From NCBI GenBank assembly GCA_018240525.1, contig JAFEFN010000001.1, positions 1-64,000 on the forward strand: a stretch of 64,000 nt of DNA. The letters are read 5' to 3'. Source of the stretch: Pseudomonadota bacterium. Its GTDB lineage: Bacteria > Pseudomonadota > Gammaproteobacteria > Steroidobacterales > Steroidobacteraceae. The notes below the pieces were generated by a model. It was not told the DNA's origin and did no database searches. It worked only from the letters and a program-made list of their open reading frames with translations. The number at the start of each line of letters is the position of its first letter. The stretch's first letter is position 1. Positions 10,511-20,926 of the stretch are shown here, one piece after another. The translations under genes and the position numbers were made by a program.

Positions 10511-11431
10511 TCAGCGCGGGCGCATGATGGCCCTGCGCACCGCGGCGAGCGGTGCGCCCTCATCGAGGGCGACCGAGGAGCCGCTGGGCGTCACGCCCAG
10601 GCTTTTCCACAGGCCCATCAGGTCCGGGGTCACCGCGGTGTCCCCGAACCGGGCGTAGAGCTCCTCGAGCACGGTGGTCCCGGTGGCCGCATCCGCGGTG
10701 CGCAGCACCCTCTCGATCGGCCAGTCGCTGGACAGTCCGCCGCTTTGCGCGAGGACCGCGCGCAGGGCCTCCTGCAGGCCCGCGCGGTTGCCGGTGTGCT
10801 CGTGGATCTGCACGTCCGCGAGCAGGCAGAACATCGCGCCGCCCCAGTAGGTGCGGCCCCAGCTGTGGGTGTGATCCAGCCCGCGGTCGTCCGCCTGCGG
10901 CAGCCCGCGCGGCATCATGTGCAGCTCCTCCGCCCAGACATCCGTCTCACTGCGATTGCCGGCCTGCACCCGGGCGATGCCCTCGACGTAGGTGGCGAGT
11001 CCTTCGGAGAGCCACGCGTGGGCTTCGCCGGTGTCCGGCAGCGCCAGGTGCGTCATCTCGTGCACCAGCACCCAGTCGGACTGCAGCTGGCGCCCGCTGA
11101 CCTCGCGCCCGAGCCGGATGCGGATGAACGCCGCAGGATGGGCGAAGGTCGTGCCGCCCTGCACCCCGTCGCCGGACTCGGCCACGATGCGCACCGTGAG
11201 CGAACTTGCCGGGAAGCGCCCGTAGTAGCCGCGCACGATGTCGGCCGAGCGGCCGACCCACTCGAGCACCGCGACGCCCTCGCCGGCAAAGGCGGCGGGC
11301 TCGAAGTCCACGCGGATGCGCGCCCCGGCGACGGCGAGCTCGCGCGAGGCCGCGCGCGAGCTCTGCCATGTGCCCGCCGCGAGTGCCAGCAACACGAGCA
11401 GTGCGGCCCTGACTCCGGGGTGGGGCCGCAC
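10511..11431 (-). CDS. Exported HExxH zinc peptidase-like protein (peptidase MA-like)
   Basis: The 306-residue protein has an N-terminal hydrophobic signal or anchor (residues 7-20) and a gluzincin-like site: HEMTH at 124-128 followed by Glu143 in WLSEGLATYVE, giving the pattern HExxH-x14-E. This matches the peptidase MA-like group, whose substrates are mostly unknown. I place the start at the GTG at 11431, because it has a GAGG ribosome binding site that overlaps the stop of the upstream GST gene and because the longer in-frame version would run back through that gene with a junk-like Arg/Ser-rich N-terminus. The ten-base spacing suggests co-transcription with the GST. Confidence 0.75.
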   Translation of the reverse strand: MRPHPGVRAALLVLLALAAGTWQSSRAASRELAVAGARIRVDFEPAAFAGEGVAVLEWVGRSADIVRGYYGRFPASSLTVRIVAESGDGVQGGTTFAHPAAFIRIRLGREVSGRQLQSDWVLVHEMTHLALPDTGEAHAWLSEGLATYVEGIARVQAGNRSETDVWAEELHMMPRGLPQADDRGLDHTHSWGRTYWGGAMFCLLADVQIHEHTGNRAGLQEALRAVLAQSGGLSSDWPIERVLRTADAATGTTVLEELYARFGDTAVTPDLMGLWKSLGVTPSGSSVALDEGAPLAAVRRAIMRPR

Positions 11432-11441
11432 GCGTCGATCC

Positions 11442-12131
11442 TCAGCGGGCGGTCTGTCCGAAGAGGATCTTCTTCGCCTCTTCGGTGAGGGTGGTCTGCG
11501 TGCTGATAGACTTGCCCTTCTCATACGCGCGCACGGTGGACGGGCGCGCCGCGATGGCTTCGAACCAGCGCTTGAGGTGCGGGAAGTCCTCCAGCCTTTG
11601 TCCCTGCGCCTCGTAGGGGACGATCCAGGGGTAGCTGGCCATGTCGGCGATCGAGTAGTCCGCCCCTGCGATGAATGCCCGGTCCGCGAGGCGCCGGTTC
11701 AGCACCCCGTAGAGGCGATTGGTCTCGTTCACGTAGCGGGTGATCGCGTACGGCAGCTTCTCGGGCGCGTAGCGGGAGAAGTGGTGGTTCTGCCCGGCCA
11801 TCGGGCCAAGGCCACCCATCTGCCAGAACAGCCACTGGATGACTTCGTAGCGCGCGCGCAGCTCCCGCGGCAGGCACTGGCCGGTCTTCTCGGCGAGGTA
11901 CAGCAGGATCGCGCCCGACTCGAATACCGACACGGGTGCGCCGCCGCCCTCCGGTTCGGTGTCCACGATGGCCGGCATGCGGTTGTTGGGGGCGATGGCG
12001 AGGAAGCTCGGCTCGAACTGCGCGCCGGTGCCGATGTTGACCGGGACGATGCGATAGGGCGTGCCCGTCTCCTCGAGGAACATCGTGATCTTGTGTCCGT
12101 TGGGCGTGGGCCAGTAGTGCAGATCGATCAT
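11442..12131 (-). CDS. Glutathione S-transferase of the YfcG/YghU (nu) type
   Basis: The 229-residue protein has the N-terminal thioredoxin-like GST domain (about 1-85) beginning MIDLHYWPTPNGHKITMFLE, with the Thr-Pro-Asn-Gly turn (9-12) that nu-class enzymes use in place of Tyr/Ser/Cys to position glutathione. An all-alpha C-terminal domain follows (about 95-210). E. coli relatives YfcG and YghU reduce disulfides with glutathione and have little transferase activity. The start at 12131 gives the canonical N-terminus. It is the first gene of a two-gene leftward unit with the peptidase-like gene. Confidence 0.87.
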   Translation of the reverse strand: MIDLHYWPTPNGHKITMFLEETGTPYRIVPVNIGTGAQFEPSFLAIAPNNRMPAIVDTEPEGGGAPVSVFESGAILLYLAEKTGQCLPRELRARYEVIQWLFWQMGGLGPMAGQNHHFSRYAPEKLPYAITRYVNETNRLYGVLNRRLADRAFIAGADYSIADMASYPWIVPYEAQGQRLEDFPHLKRWFEAIAARPSTVRAYEKGKSISTQTTLTEEAKKILFGQTAR

Positions 12132-12257
12132 GGGCGGACCGTTCCCCGGTGGTGGCTGGGTAGGGACAGTCGCACGGAGCGGCCCTGTGATGCGAGGCCT
12201 CCGAGGAGACGCCGCACTCTCCGCCTTTAGGAGGAGCGATATGGTACAAGCCGCCCC

Positions 12258-12992
12258 ATGGACCAAGCGCGTCGCCGGATGCTGGCAAGCCTGGAGCTGG
12301 ACGGATATGCGTTCGCAGCCCCCGCGGAGGCCGCCGCCGCGCTGCAACTGGACCTGCCGGGCCTGGATGCGCTCACCGCAAGCTGGGACGCGCTGCCGCG
12401 CGATGCCTACCTGCGTGACGGCGGCGCGTACCGGTCGCGTCGCCACAGCTGCTTCACCCAGGACGCCGGCGGTGCCCCGCAGCCGGTGGCCCACCGGCCG
12501 CATTGGCAGCCCACCGCCTACAACGCGCTGCACGGCGGACTGACCCGCTGGTTCGAGGCGGTCGATGCAGCCGTGCGGGGCGCGCCCGCCTGGGGTCAGC
12601 TGCTCGGGGCCCTCGGGGCACTGTTCGCGCAGCGGCGCGCCGTGCCGCGCTGGTACATCGAGGCGCACCAGTTCCGCATCGATACCCATTCCGGGATCGG
12701 GCGGCCGACCCCGGAGGGCGCGCACCGCGATGGCGTGGATTTCGTCGCCGTGGTGCTGGTGGCGCGCCAGCACGTCACGGGCGGGGAAACCCGCGTGTTC
12801 GATGCCCACGGCAGCTCGGGCGTGCGCTTCACGATGGCGCAGCCCTGGTCGATGCTGCTCATGGACGATGCCCGCGTGATCCACGAGACGACGCCGATCC
12901 AGCCGGACGGCGCACAGGGGTGGCGCGATACGCTGGTGCTGACCTACCGGTCGCAGGGCTTCCAGTCGCCGGAGGGAACGGCGGCTGGCTAG
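12258..12992 (+). CDS. 2OG-Fe(II) dioxygenase, isoleucine-hydroxylase-like family
   Basis: The 244-residue protein fits the bacterial 2OG-Fe dioxygenase family (PF10014) that includes the Bacillus L-isoleucine 4-hydroxylase. The iron triad is visible as His156 and Asp158 in EGAHRDGVDFV and His209 in VIHETTPI, with a 2-oxoglutarate-binding Arg likely in WRDTLVLTYRS near 223-232. Free aliphatic amino acids are the known substrates of the family; the substrate here is not known. The start at 12258 is the only in-frame candidate. A much better ribosome binding site (GGAGGA at 12231-12236) is placed for an out-of-frame ATG at 12241, 17 bases earlier. The gene ends in a 4-base convergent overlap with nagA. 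Confidence 0.82.
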   Translation: MDQARRRMLASLELDGYAFAAPAEAAAALQLDLPGLDALTASWDALPRDAYLRDGGAYRSRRHSCFTQDAGGAPQPVAHRPHWQPTAYNALHGGLTRWFEAVDAAVRGAPAWGQLLGALGALFAQRRAVPRWYIEAHQFRIDTHSGIGRPTPEGAHRDGVDFVAVVLVARQHVTGGETRVFDAHGSSGVRFTMAQPWSMLLMDDARVIHETTPIQPDGAQGWRDTLVLTYRSQGFQSPEGTAAG

Positions 12993-14140
12993 GGGCCGGG
13001 GCCCTCTCGCTGCCCGTCGATCCAGGTGGCGAGCACGTTCAGGTCCTCGTCCGCGAGCACCAGGTTGGCGCGATACCCCGGGGCGATGCGGCCCAGGTCT
13101 GCTCCCAGGCCCAGGAACTCCGCCGGATACTGGCTCGCCATGCGGACCGCCTCTTCCAGCGGCAGCTGCAGCATGGTGACGGCGTTGCGCACGCAGCTGG
13201 CCATGTCGATGTTGGAACCGGCCAGGCGACCGTCTTCATCCCGACAGGCACGGCCGCGCACCGTGATGCGCCGTCCCTGCAGAACGAAGTGGCCCTGGTC
13301 GGTGCCGACGCTCGGCATGGCATCGGTGACCAGGATGAAGCGGTTGTGCGGCCTGCAGCGCAGCGCCAGGCGCAGCACCACCGGATCGGTGTGCTCGCCG
13401 TCGACGATGATGCCGCACCAGCTGGCGGTGTCCTCGAGTGCTGCGCCCACGGTCCCCGGTTCCCGGGCGGTCAGCGGCGACATTGCGTTGAAGAGGTGAG
13501 TGAAGCCACTGAGCCCCGCGTCCAGCGCGGTGCGCACCTGCGCGTACGTGGCGTTGGTGTGCCCGGCCGAGACGGTCACCCCGGCGGCGACCAGCTGGCC
13601 GATGGTCCCGGGCGTGGTCATCTCCGGGGCGAGCGTCACGAGCGTGCGGCCCTTGCCGAGCGAGGTGAGCAGCCCGTGCGCGCTCGCATCCAGCTCGCGC
13701 AGCACCGCCGGGTCGTGCGCCCCCCGGCGCGCTGGGCTCAGGAACGGGCCCTCGATGTGGATGCCCAGCACGCCGGCGATGCCCGCGTTCATCGCCCCGC
13801 GCACCGCCTCGATGGCACGGGCCACGGTGCCCAGGTCGGTACTGATCAGCGTCGGCAGGAAGCCGGTCGTACCGAAGCGCCGGTGTGCGGTGCCGATGGC
13901 GCGGATGGCCTCCACGGTGGGCGCATCGTTGAAGAGCACGCCGCCCCCGCCGTTGACCTGTGCGTCGATGAAGCCCGGCAGCAGCAGCTGACCCTTGAGG
14001 TCGACCTGCTCGGCCGTGCGGCAGCGGGGGTCCGAAGCCGAGGCGAGGTCGAGGATGCGCGAGCCTTCCAGCAGCACGCACGTCCCTTCCGCGAACCCGC
14101 GCCCGGCGAGGATGCGGCCGTTGACGAGCGCGATGCCCAT
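12989..14140 (-). CDS. nagA: N-acetylglucosamine-6-phosphate deacetylase
   Basis: This 383-residue amidohydrolase removes acetate from GlcNAc-6-phosphate, giving glucosamine-6-phosphate for glycolysis or cell wall recycling. All motifs look intact: IHIEGPF with Glu130, GHTNAT with His194, THLFNAM with His215, DGEHTDP with His250, and catalytic Asp273 in VTDAMPS. The start codon overlaps the stop of a nagB remnant as TGATG, the arrangement expected of a former nagB-nagA operon. Because both nagB and the neighbouring nagE transporter gene are broken, NagA may now serve only recycled or internally made GlcNAc-6-P, or be on its way to loss itself. Confidence 0.93.
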   Translation of the reverse strand: MGIALVNGRILAGRGFAEGTCVLLEGSRILDLASASDPRCRTAEQVDLKGQLLLPGFIDAQVNGGGGVLFNDAPTVEAIRAIGTAHRRFGTTGFLPTLISTDLGTVARAIEAVRGAMNAGIAGVLGIHIEGPFLSPARRGAHDPAVLRELDASAHGLLTSLGKGRTLVTLAPEMTTPGTIGQLVAAGVTVSAGHTNATYAQVRTALDAGLSGFTHLFNAMSPLTAREPGTVGAALEDTASWCGIIVDGEHTDPVVLRLALRCRPHNRFILVTDAMPSVGTDQGHFVLQGRRITVRGRACRDEDGRLAGSNIDMASCVRNAVTMLQLPLEEAVRMASQYPAEFLGLGADLGRIAPGYRANLVLADEDLNVLATWIDGQREGPGP

Positions 14141-14325
14141 CAGGCGGTCTCGGTGACCTTGTGCCGGTGCGGCGGGCGATCCGGGTCACGGCCGCGCGCC
14201 AGCGACGGCGCGTTGGCGAGGCGACAGAGGCTCCGGATGAGCGACATCGGCTCGATCACCGGGTGCGCAGGATGGGTCGGCAGCCGGAGGGTTCCGGGCA
14301 CATCACTGCCGGCGAGGAAAACGCT
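14140..14325 (-). pseudogene. nagB: 3' remnant of nagB-II (SIS-domain glucosamine-6-phosphate deaminase)
   Basis: The last ~60 codons before nagA on the minus strand read like the C-terminus of SIS-type NagB-II deaminases: '...LRLPTHPAHPVIEPM', then 'SLIRSLCRLANAPSLARG' and 'RDPDRPPHRHKVTETA' before a stop that overlaps the nagA ATG. Family members end in a very similar LARGxDPDxPxHLxKVTET motif. No SIS sugar-phosphate motifs can be found upstream: the same frame runs on to 14895, but from about 14400 it is antisense to the nagE remnant. So about 280 residues of the deaminase are missing. The right-hand boundary given here is approximate. The match is from remembered family sequence and should be checked by a protein search. 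Confidence 0.75.
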
Positions 14326-14401
14326 TGAGGTCTCACGCGGGCCCGCCGCGAGCGGCTCGATGCCGCTGCGACTCTCCTCCTCCTGGGCAAACACCCGTCG
14401 C

Positions 14402-15051
14402 GGGAAGCCCGCACGCACCAGGTTCATGGCCGAGTTCTCCCCGGTGGCGGTGTTCGGGCTGCCGGCCGCAAGGCCTGGCCCTGTACCCCGCCGCGCCGCC
14501 CGGGCGGCGCTCCCGGGTGGCCTGCCGGGCTCGATGGCGCCCACCTGGGTGCTGGCCGGGGTGACCGAGCCGACCGAGTTTACCTTCATGCTTCTGGCGC
14601 CGCCGCCGTATGCCTGCACGCGCCGCTCACCGGCGTCGCCTTCATCGGCAGGGACGCGCTGCCGGTGCGCCTGGGGCTCGGATTCTCGGCCGGGACCGTC
14701 GATGAGGTCCTCCACTTCACCAAGGCGACGCGTCCTGTGCGGCTGCTGCCGCCGGGGGTGCGATATTCGCACTCTACCGACTATTGTCTTGCGGGGTGAT
14801 CGTGCGCTTCGACCTGAAGACGCCGGCCGCGCCGCGGGTTGGGTCGAAGCCCTCGGCGCTGCGGCCCACCGCGTGAGCGTCGATGCCTGCACCACGCGGC
14901 TGTACTGTGAAGGTAGCCGAACAGGCCGCGGTGGACGATGCGGCCCTGCAGCTGGGAGCGCGCGCCCTGGTGCGCCCGGCTGCCCGGGCCCTGCAGGTGG
15001 TCATCGGGCCGAGCGCAGGGCCTGGCCGGGGAGCTCCGCAAGACCCTGGCA
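14402..15051 (+). pseudogene. nagE: Frameshifted remnant of nagE, PTS GlcNAc-specific EIIBC
   Basis: Joining pieces from all three plus-strand frames recreates the C-terminal half of a GlcNAc PTS permease. The pieces are: EIIC 'FMAEFSPVAVFGLPAA' and 'LAGVTEPTEFTFMLLAP' (frame of 14402); 'HAPLTGVAF' and 'LGLGFSAGTVDEVLHF' (from 14617, stop at 14797); the linker 'VRFDLKTP' (14802); EIIB 'GWVEALGAAAHRVSVDACTTRL' split here as GWVEALGAAAH and RVSVDACTTRL (from 14837), with the phosphorylated-Cys motif; 'VDDAALQLGARALVRPA' and 'LQVVIGP' (frame of 14883); and 'LAGELRKTLA' (15022). At least five frame changes and in-frame stops separate them. The N-terminal EIIC helices are absent to the left, and no EIIA domain follows. 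Confidence 0.8.
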
Positions 15052-15312
15052 CCCGGGCAGGACCGGCCGGCGCCCGCCTTGCGCGGGGTGGCCCGCCCGG
15101 CGCCCGGGATCGTGCACATCATCATCGGCCCGAGGCGGCGCGGGGCGCCGCCGCCCTTAGACAACTTCTCACCTGAGCCTGCAAGGTCTGGTTTAGAGTT
15201 GAAACCCATGGCGGGAACGTGCAAGCCTGAGGTACCGCGCGGGCTTAATATTTTTGTTTCGGACGGTTTGCGCGTACGCTCGCTCGGGGACAGACGATAA
15301 GCATGGAGCGAG

Positions 15313-15329
15313 CCTAGGTCGTATCTAGG
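15313..15329. promoter_or_regulatory. Inverted repeat in the csrA leader
   Basis: CCTAG (15313-15317) and CTAGG (15325-15329) form a short perfect inverted repeat 37 bases before the csrA start. The surrounding stretch 15170-15365 is clearly more AT-rich than the rest of the window and holds no gene; it contains promoter-like TAATAT (15246-15251) and TATAAG (15343-15348) hexamers without a good -35. An AGAGGA ribosome binding site is at 15352-15357. The repeat could be a protein site or a small RNA hairpin; no GGA-in-loop CsrA autoregulation motif is evident in it. Confidence 0.4.
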
Positions 15330-15365
15330 CGGATTCGAGAACTATAAGACTAGAGGAATCGTCAG

Positions 15366-15587
15366 ATGCTCATTCTCACCCGACGGGTCGGCGAGACCGT
15401 CATGATCGGCGATGAGGTCACGATTACGGTGCTGGGGGTCAAGGGGAACCAGGTCCGTGTCGGGATCAACGCGCCCAAGCACGTGGCGGTGCACCGCGAA
15501 GAGATCTACGAGCGCATCAAGCGCGAACAACACCCGGGCGAGGAAGTCACCGAGAAGGCCAAGGCCGCGCTGTACGCGCCCGCCTGA
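15366..15587 (+). CDS. csrA: Carbon storage regulator CsrA/RsmA
   Basis: The 73-residue dimeric RNA-binding protein blocks or stabilises mRNAs by binding GGA motifs in leaders, controlling carbon flow, motility and biofilm. [11 protein letters not shown] at the N-terminus and the [17 protein letters not shown] core, with the RNA-contacting residues of strand 1 (Leu4, Arg6) and strand 5 (Val42 to Arg44 region), are intact. The tail is about ten residues longer than the 61-residue E. coli protein. An AGAGGA ribosome binding site lies 8 nt upstream. It is monocistronic and ends before a long hairpin. Confidence 0.97.
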   Translation: MLILTRRVGETVMIGDEVTITVLGVKGNQVRVGINAPKHVAVHREEIYERIKREQHPGEEVTEKAKAALYAPA

Positions 15588-15637
15588 GCGGCGCGGCGGC
15601 AACGCCGTGTCCACTCCCGCCTGATCCGGATTGGCAG

Positions 15638-15670
15638 CGAGGGCCGTGGCCCGAAAAGCCACGGCCCTCG
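15638..15670. terminator. 13-bp hairpin between csrA and hutH
   Basis: CGAGGGCCGTGGC (15638-15650) pairs perfectly with 15658-15670 around the 7-base loop CCGAAAA. It lies between the converging ends of csrA and hutH, so it probably stops transcription from both sides, although neither flank has a clear T tract. Confidence 0.7.
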
Positions 15671-15717
15671 GCTTGCGCGCCCGTCCTTCGCCTGCGCCGG
15701 CCAGCCCACACCCGCGC

Positions 15718-17256
15718 TCAGCGATAGCTTGGCAACACGCTGTGGGCGAGCGCCTGCACTTCGGCGCTGCGGACCGCCGCGGCGGCGGCTTCGATGTCCA
15801 GCGCCAGCAGGCGGTCGCTCGGCGCGAACGGCACCGTGCGGCGCAGCGTCCCGTAGGCGCCCTGCAGGCGCGGCGAGGTCTTCAGGGGCGCGAGCAGGTC
15901 CAGCCCCTGGGCCGCCGCCAGCAATTCGATCGCCACGACCTGCAGCGCATTGCCCGTCATGGACAGCAGGCGCCGTGCCCCGTGCGTGGCCATGCTGACA
16001 TGGTCCTCCTGGTTGGCCGAGGTCGGGATGCTGTCCACGCTCGCCGGGTGACACAGCATGCGGTTCTCGGCCACCAGCGCCGCCGCGGTCACCTGCGCCA
16101 TCATGAATCCGGAGTTGACCCCGCTTTCCGGGGTGAGGAAGGCGGGGAGGCCGCTCATCTTCGGGTCGACCAGCAGCGCCAGCCGCCGCTCGGTGATCGA
16201 GCCGATCTCCGCGCAGGCCAGCGCCAGCACGTCCGCCGCGAAGGCCACCGGCTCGGCGTGGAAGTTGCCACCCGAGATGACTTCGCCGGTATCGGGGAAG
16301 ACCAGCGGGTTGTCGGTGACGGCGTTGGCCTCGGTGGCGAGGGTGAGCGCCTGCTGGCTGATCAGGTCCAGGCATGCGCCCATCACCTGGGGCTGGCAGC
16401 GCAGCGAGTACGGGTCCTGCACGCGTGTGCAGGCCCGGTGAGACTCGCGGATCTGGCTGCCGGCGAGCAGCTCGCGGTAGACCTGCGCGATGCGTGCCTG
16501 CCCGTCGTGGCCGCGCACGTGGTGGATGCGGGGGTCGAAGGGCGCATCACTGCCCTTGAGCGCATCGGTGGCGAGCGCACCGCTCACCACCGCGCCGGCG
16601 AACACGGTCTCCAGCTCGAACAGCCCCGCCAGGGCCAGCGCGGTGGACACCTGCGTGCCGTTCAGCAGCGCCAGTCCCTCCTTGGGCCCCAGGGCCGGGG
16701 GCGTGATGCCTTCCTGGGCGAGCACTTCGGCGGCCGGGAGCACCTCGCCGCGGCGGCGGATCTGCCCCTGGCCGAGCACGCACAGCGACAGGTGCGCCAG
16801 CGGTGCGAGGTCGCCCGAGGCGCCCACCGAGCCCTGCGCCGGCACGCACGGGTACAGGCCGGAGTTGATCAGGCGCTCGAGAAAGCGGGCGAGCTCCGTG
16901 CTGATCCCGGAGAAGCCCTGGACGAGACTGGCGAGCTTGAGCACCAGCGTCAGCCGCACGATGGCATCCTCGAGCAGCGGGCCGACGCCGGCGCTGTGCG
17001 AGAGGATGATGTTGCGCTGCAGGAGCGTGCGCTGCGCCGGCGGAATGCGCGTCTGCGCCAGCAGGCCGAAGCCGGTGTTGATGCCATAGGCGGGGGCATC
17101 GGCGGCGGCCAGCCGGCCGATGAGTTCGTGCGCCCGGGTGACGGCGCCGAGGGCGGTGGGATCGATGCGCACACGGATGGGCCCCGCGTAGACACGGCGC
17201 AGGTCTGCCAGGTGCAGGGCGCGCGCGCCCAGAATCAGGGTATCGGAGTCGGCCAT
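15718..17256 (-). CDS. hutH: Histidine ammonia-lyase
   Basis: The 512-residue enzyme deaminates L-histidine to trans-urocanate, the first step of the Hut pathway. The Ala146-Ser147-Gly148 triad in [14 protein letters not shown] cyclises to the MIO cofactor, and Tyr57 in YGINTGFG is the expected active-site tyrosine. Length is normal (about 510). It is the last gene of the leftward hut operon and overlaps the end of hutI by 22 bases, so translation is probably coupled. Confidence 0.97.
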   Translation of the reverse strand: MADSDTLILGARALHLADLRRVYAGPIRVRIDPTALGAVTRAHELIGRLAAADAPAYGINTGFGLLAQTRIPPAQRTLLQRNIILSHSAGVGPLLEDAIVRLTLVLKLASLVQGFSGISTELARFLERLINSGLYPCVPAQGSVGASGDLAPLAHLSLCVLGQGQIRRRGEVLPAAEVLAQEGITPPALGPKEGLALLNGTQVSTALALAGLFELETVFAGAVVSGALATDALKGSDAPFDPRIHHVRGHDGQARIAQVYRELLAGSQIRESHRACTRVQDPYSLRCQPQVMGACLDLISQQALTLATEANAVTDNPLVFPDTGEVISGGNFHAEPVAFAADVLALACAEIGSITERRLALLVDPKMSGLPAFLTPESGVNSGFMMAQVTAAALVAENRMLCHPASVDSIPTSANQEDHVSMATHGARRLLSMTGNALQVVAIELLAAAQGLDLLAPLKTSPRLQGAYGTLRRTVPFAPSDRLLALDIEAAAAAVRSAEVQALAHSVLPSYR

Positions 17257-18461
17257 CGCTGTATCTCTCCTGCGCGCACCACGGTGCGGCGCGGGTTGAA
17301 ACCAATCCAGTAACTGAGTTCCTCGGGCGCGCTGACGTTCCAGACCACGAAGTCCGCGGCCAGTCCGGCCGCGAGGCTGCCGCGCTCGGCGCCGAGGCCG
17401 AGGGCCTGCGCCGCGTGGCGCGTCGTCCCCAGCAGGGCCTCCTCGGCGGTCAGGCCGAACAGCCGCGTCGCCATGCTCATCGCCAGCAGCAGCGAGGTGC
17501 CGGGCGCGGAGCCGGGGTTGCAGTCACTCGCCACGGCCATGATCGCACCCGCGGCGCGCAGCGCCGCCACCGGCGGGCGGCGCTCCTCGGCCAGGCAGTA
17601 GAAGGCCACGGGCAGCAGCACCGCGGCGGTGCCGGCGCGGGCCAGTGCCTGCGCCTCGGCCGCGCCGGCGAACTCCAGGTGATCGCAGGAGAGGGCGCCG
17701 TGACGCGTGGCCATGAGCGTGCCGCCAAGATTCGCCAGCTGCTCCGCGTGCATCTTCACCGGGATCTTCAGGGCCGCGGCCGCCTGGTACAGCCGCTCGG
17801 CCTGGGCCACGGTGAAGGCGATGCGCTCGCAGAACACGTCGACCGCATCCACCAGTCCCTCGGCGGCCAGCGCCGGCAGCCACTCGCGCGCGATGGTGTC
17901 GATGTACTCGTCGGGCCGGCCGCGGAACTCCGGCGGCAGCGAGTGCGCCGCGAGCAGCGTTGCGCGCACCGTGACCGGGAAGGCGCGGCCGAGCGCACGG
18001 GCGACCCGCAGCATCTTCGCCTCGTCCTCGAGCGTCAGCCCGTAGCCGGACTTGATCTCGACCGTCGTCACGCCCTCGTTCATGAGCGCGGACAGCCGCG
18101 GCACGCTCTGCTCGAACAGCTGCGCCTCGCTGGCGGCGCGCACCGCGCGCACCGTGGAGAGGATCCCGCCGCCGGCGCGGGCGATCTCCTCGTAACTGCG
18201 CCCGCGCAGCCGTTCGGCGTACTCGCCGGCGCGGTTGCCGGCAAACACCAGGTGCGTGTGACAGTCGATGAGCCCCGGGGTCACCCAGGCGCCGTTCAGG
18301 TCGTGCACCTCGGCAGCTTCGGTGAGATCGCGCTCGCCCTCGCGCCCGACCCACTCGATGCGAGCACCGCGGGTGAGCAGCGCGCCATCCTCGAGGACGC
18401 GCCCGTGGGCATCGCAGGTGGCCAGGCGCGCGTTGCGCCACAGCTTCAGGGAGTTGGACAC
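17235..18461 (-). CDS. hutI: Imidazolonepropionase
   Basis: The 408-residue amidohydrolase opens the ring of imidazolone propionate to give N-formimino-L-glutamate, the third Hut step. The metal motif [12 protein letters not shown] (His68, His70) is intact, as are the later Lys/His region ([14 protein letters not shown]) and the metal Asp in [10 protein letters not shown]. Gene order places it between hutU and hutH. The next downstream step (formiminoglutamate to glutamate, hutG or hutF/hutG) is not encoded in this window. Confidence 0.96.
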   Translation of the reverse strand: MSNSLKLWRNARLATCDAHGRVLEDGALLTRGARIEWVGREGERDLTEAAEVHDLNGAWVTPGLIDCHTHLVFAGNRAGEYAERLRGRSYEEIARAGGGILSTVRAVRAASEAQLFEQSVPRLSALMNEGVTTVEIKSGYGLTLEDEAKMLRVARALGRAFPVTVRATLLAAHSLPPEFRGRPDEYIDTIAREWLPALAAEGLVDAVDVFCERIAFTVAQAERLYQAAAALKIPVKMHAEQLANLGGTLMATRHGALSCDHLEFAGAAEAQALARAGTAAVLLPVAFYCLAEERRPPVAALRAAGAIMAVASDCNPGSAPGTSLLLAMSMATRLFGLTAEEALLGTTRHAAQALGLGAERGSLAAGLAADFVVWNVSAPEELSYWIGFNPRRTVVRAGEIQRWPTPIP

Positions 18462-18474
18462 CGCCGGCGGACTT

Positions 18475-20145
<1,671 letters not shown>

Positions 20146-20151
20146 GGCGGG

Positions 20152-20907
20152 TTACCTCGGCTGGATGTTCGCGGCCAGTTCGTAGCGCGAACCGGGATGG
20201 TAGAGATCGGCAATGCTCGCGACGCGCCCGCGGGAGAAGGTGCGGCGCCGGATCAGGAGGCAGGCCTCGTCCGCCTCGAGCTTCAGCAGGCGGCGGATGC
20301 GCCGCTCGGGCAGCAGCGCGCGCACGGTGTGCTCGGCGCGCTGCAGCGGGGCGACGCTCACCAGGAACTCGTGCGGCGTGACCTTCTCGAAGTCGTTGGC
20401 GAGGTAGCCGGGGGCCACCTGCGGGTTGACGTAGCGCTCCTCGACCTGCAGCGGCACGCCGCCTTCGAAATGGGTGAGCAGCGAGTAGTCCAGCGCCGCG
20501 CCCGGCTTGAGCTCGAAGCGCTCGGCGAGCTCGCGCGAGGCCTCCACCGTCTTCAGCTCCTGCACACGCACGCGGTACTCGTGCCCGCGCGAGCGGATCT
20601 CGTCGGCGATGTTGCGCACCTCGAGCGGGTGCGCGTGCACGCGCTGCTCGGCGACGAAGGTGCCGACGCCGGCCACGCGCACCAGCACCCCGTCGGCGGC
20701 CAGTTCCTTGAGCGCGCGGTTAGCGGTCATGCGCGAGACGCGCAGCGAGCGCACCAGCTCGTTCTCCGAGGGCACGCGCTCGCCGGCGCGGAGGGTGCCG
20801 GCGGCGACCTGCTCGAGCACGTAGTGCTTCACCTGCAGGTAGCGCGCGGCGGGCGGGGTCAGGGACACGGGCTCTGGGACTCCGGGGGTGGCGGTGGCAG
20901 GGCACAT
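20152..20907 (-). CDS. hutC: Histidine utilisation repressor HutC (GntR family)
   Basis: The 251-residue regulator has an N-terminal GntR winged helix (about residues 20-88, with PSENELVRSLRVSRMTANRAL) and a C-terminal UTRA effector domain (about 100-245). HutC proteins repress hut genes and release DNA on binding urocanate. Being the first gene of the operon, with a palindromic site 20 bp before its start, it very likely controls itself and hutUIH. The first ~18 residues are a Pro-rich extension before the conserved RYLQVKHYVLEQV helix; a later start cannot be excluded. Confidence 0.93.
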   Translation of the reverse strand: MCPATATPGVPEPVSLTPPAARYLQVKHYVLEQVAAGTLRAGERVPSENELVRSLRVSRMTANRALKELAADGVLVRVAGVGTFVAEQRVHAHPLEVRNIADEIRSRGHEYRVRVQELKTVEASRELAERFELKPGAALDYSLLTHFEGGVPLQVEERYVNPQVAPGYLANDFEKVTPHEFLVSVAPLQRAEHTVRALLPERRIRRLLKLEADEACLLIRRRTFSRGRVASIADLYHPGSRYELAANIQPR

Positions 20908-20926
20908 GCTGGCAGGTCTGCGCCTA

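Noticed and set aside
14140..14895. A 251-codon minus-strand open frame upstream of nagA
   Set aside because: Only its last ~60 codons match a protein family (NagB-II). The rest is antisense to the nagE remnant and looks like random high-GC sequence, so it is described as a remnant and not an intact gene.
12503..15160. An 885-codon plus-strand open frame
   Set aside because: It is antisense to nagA over most of its length and only its last part is real sequence of the nagE remnant. Long stop-free antisense frames are common at this GC content.
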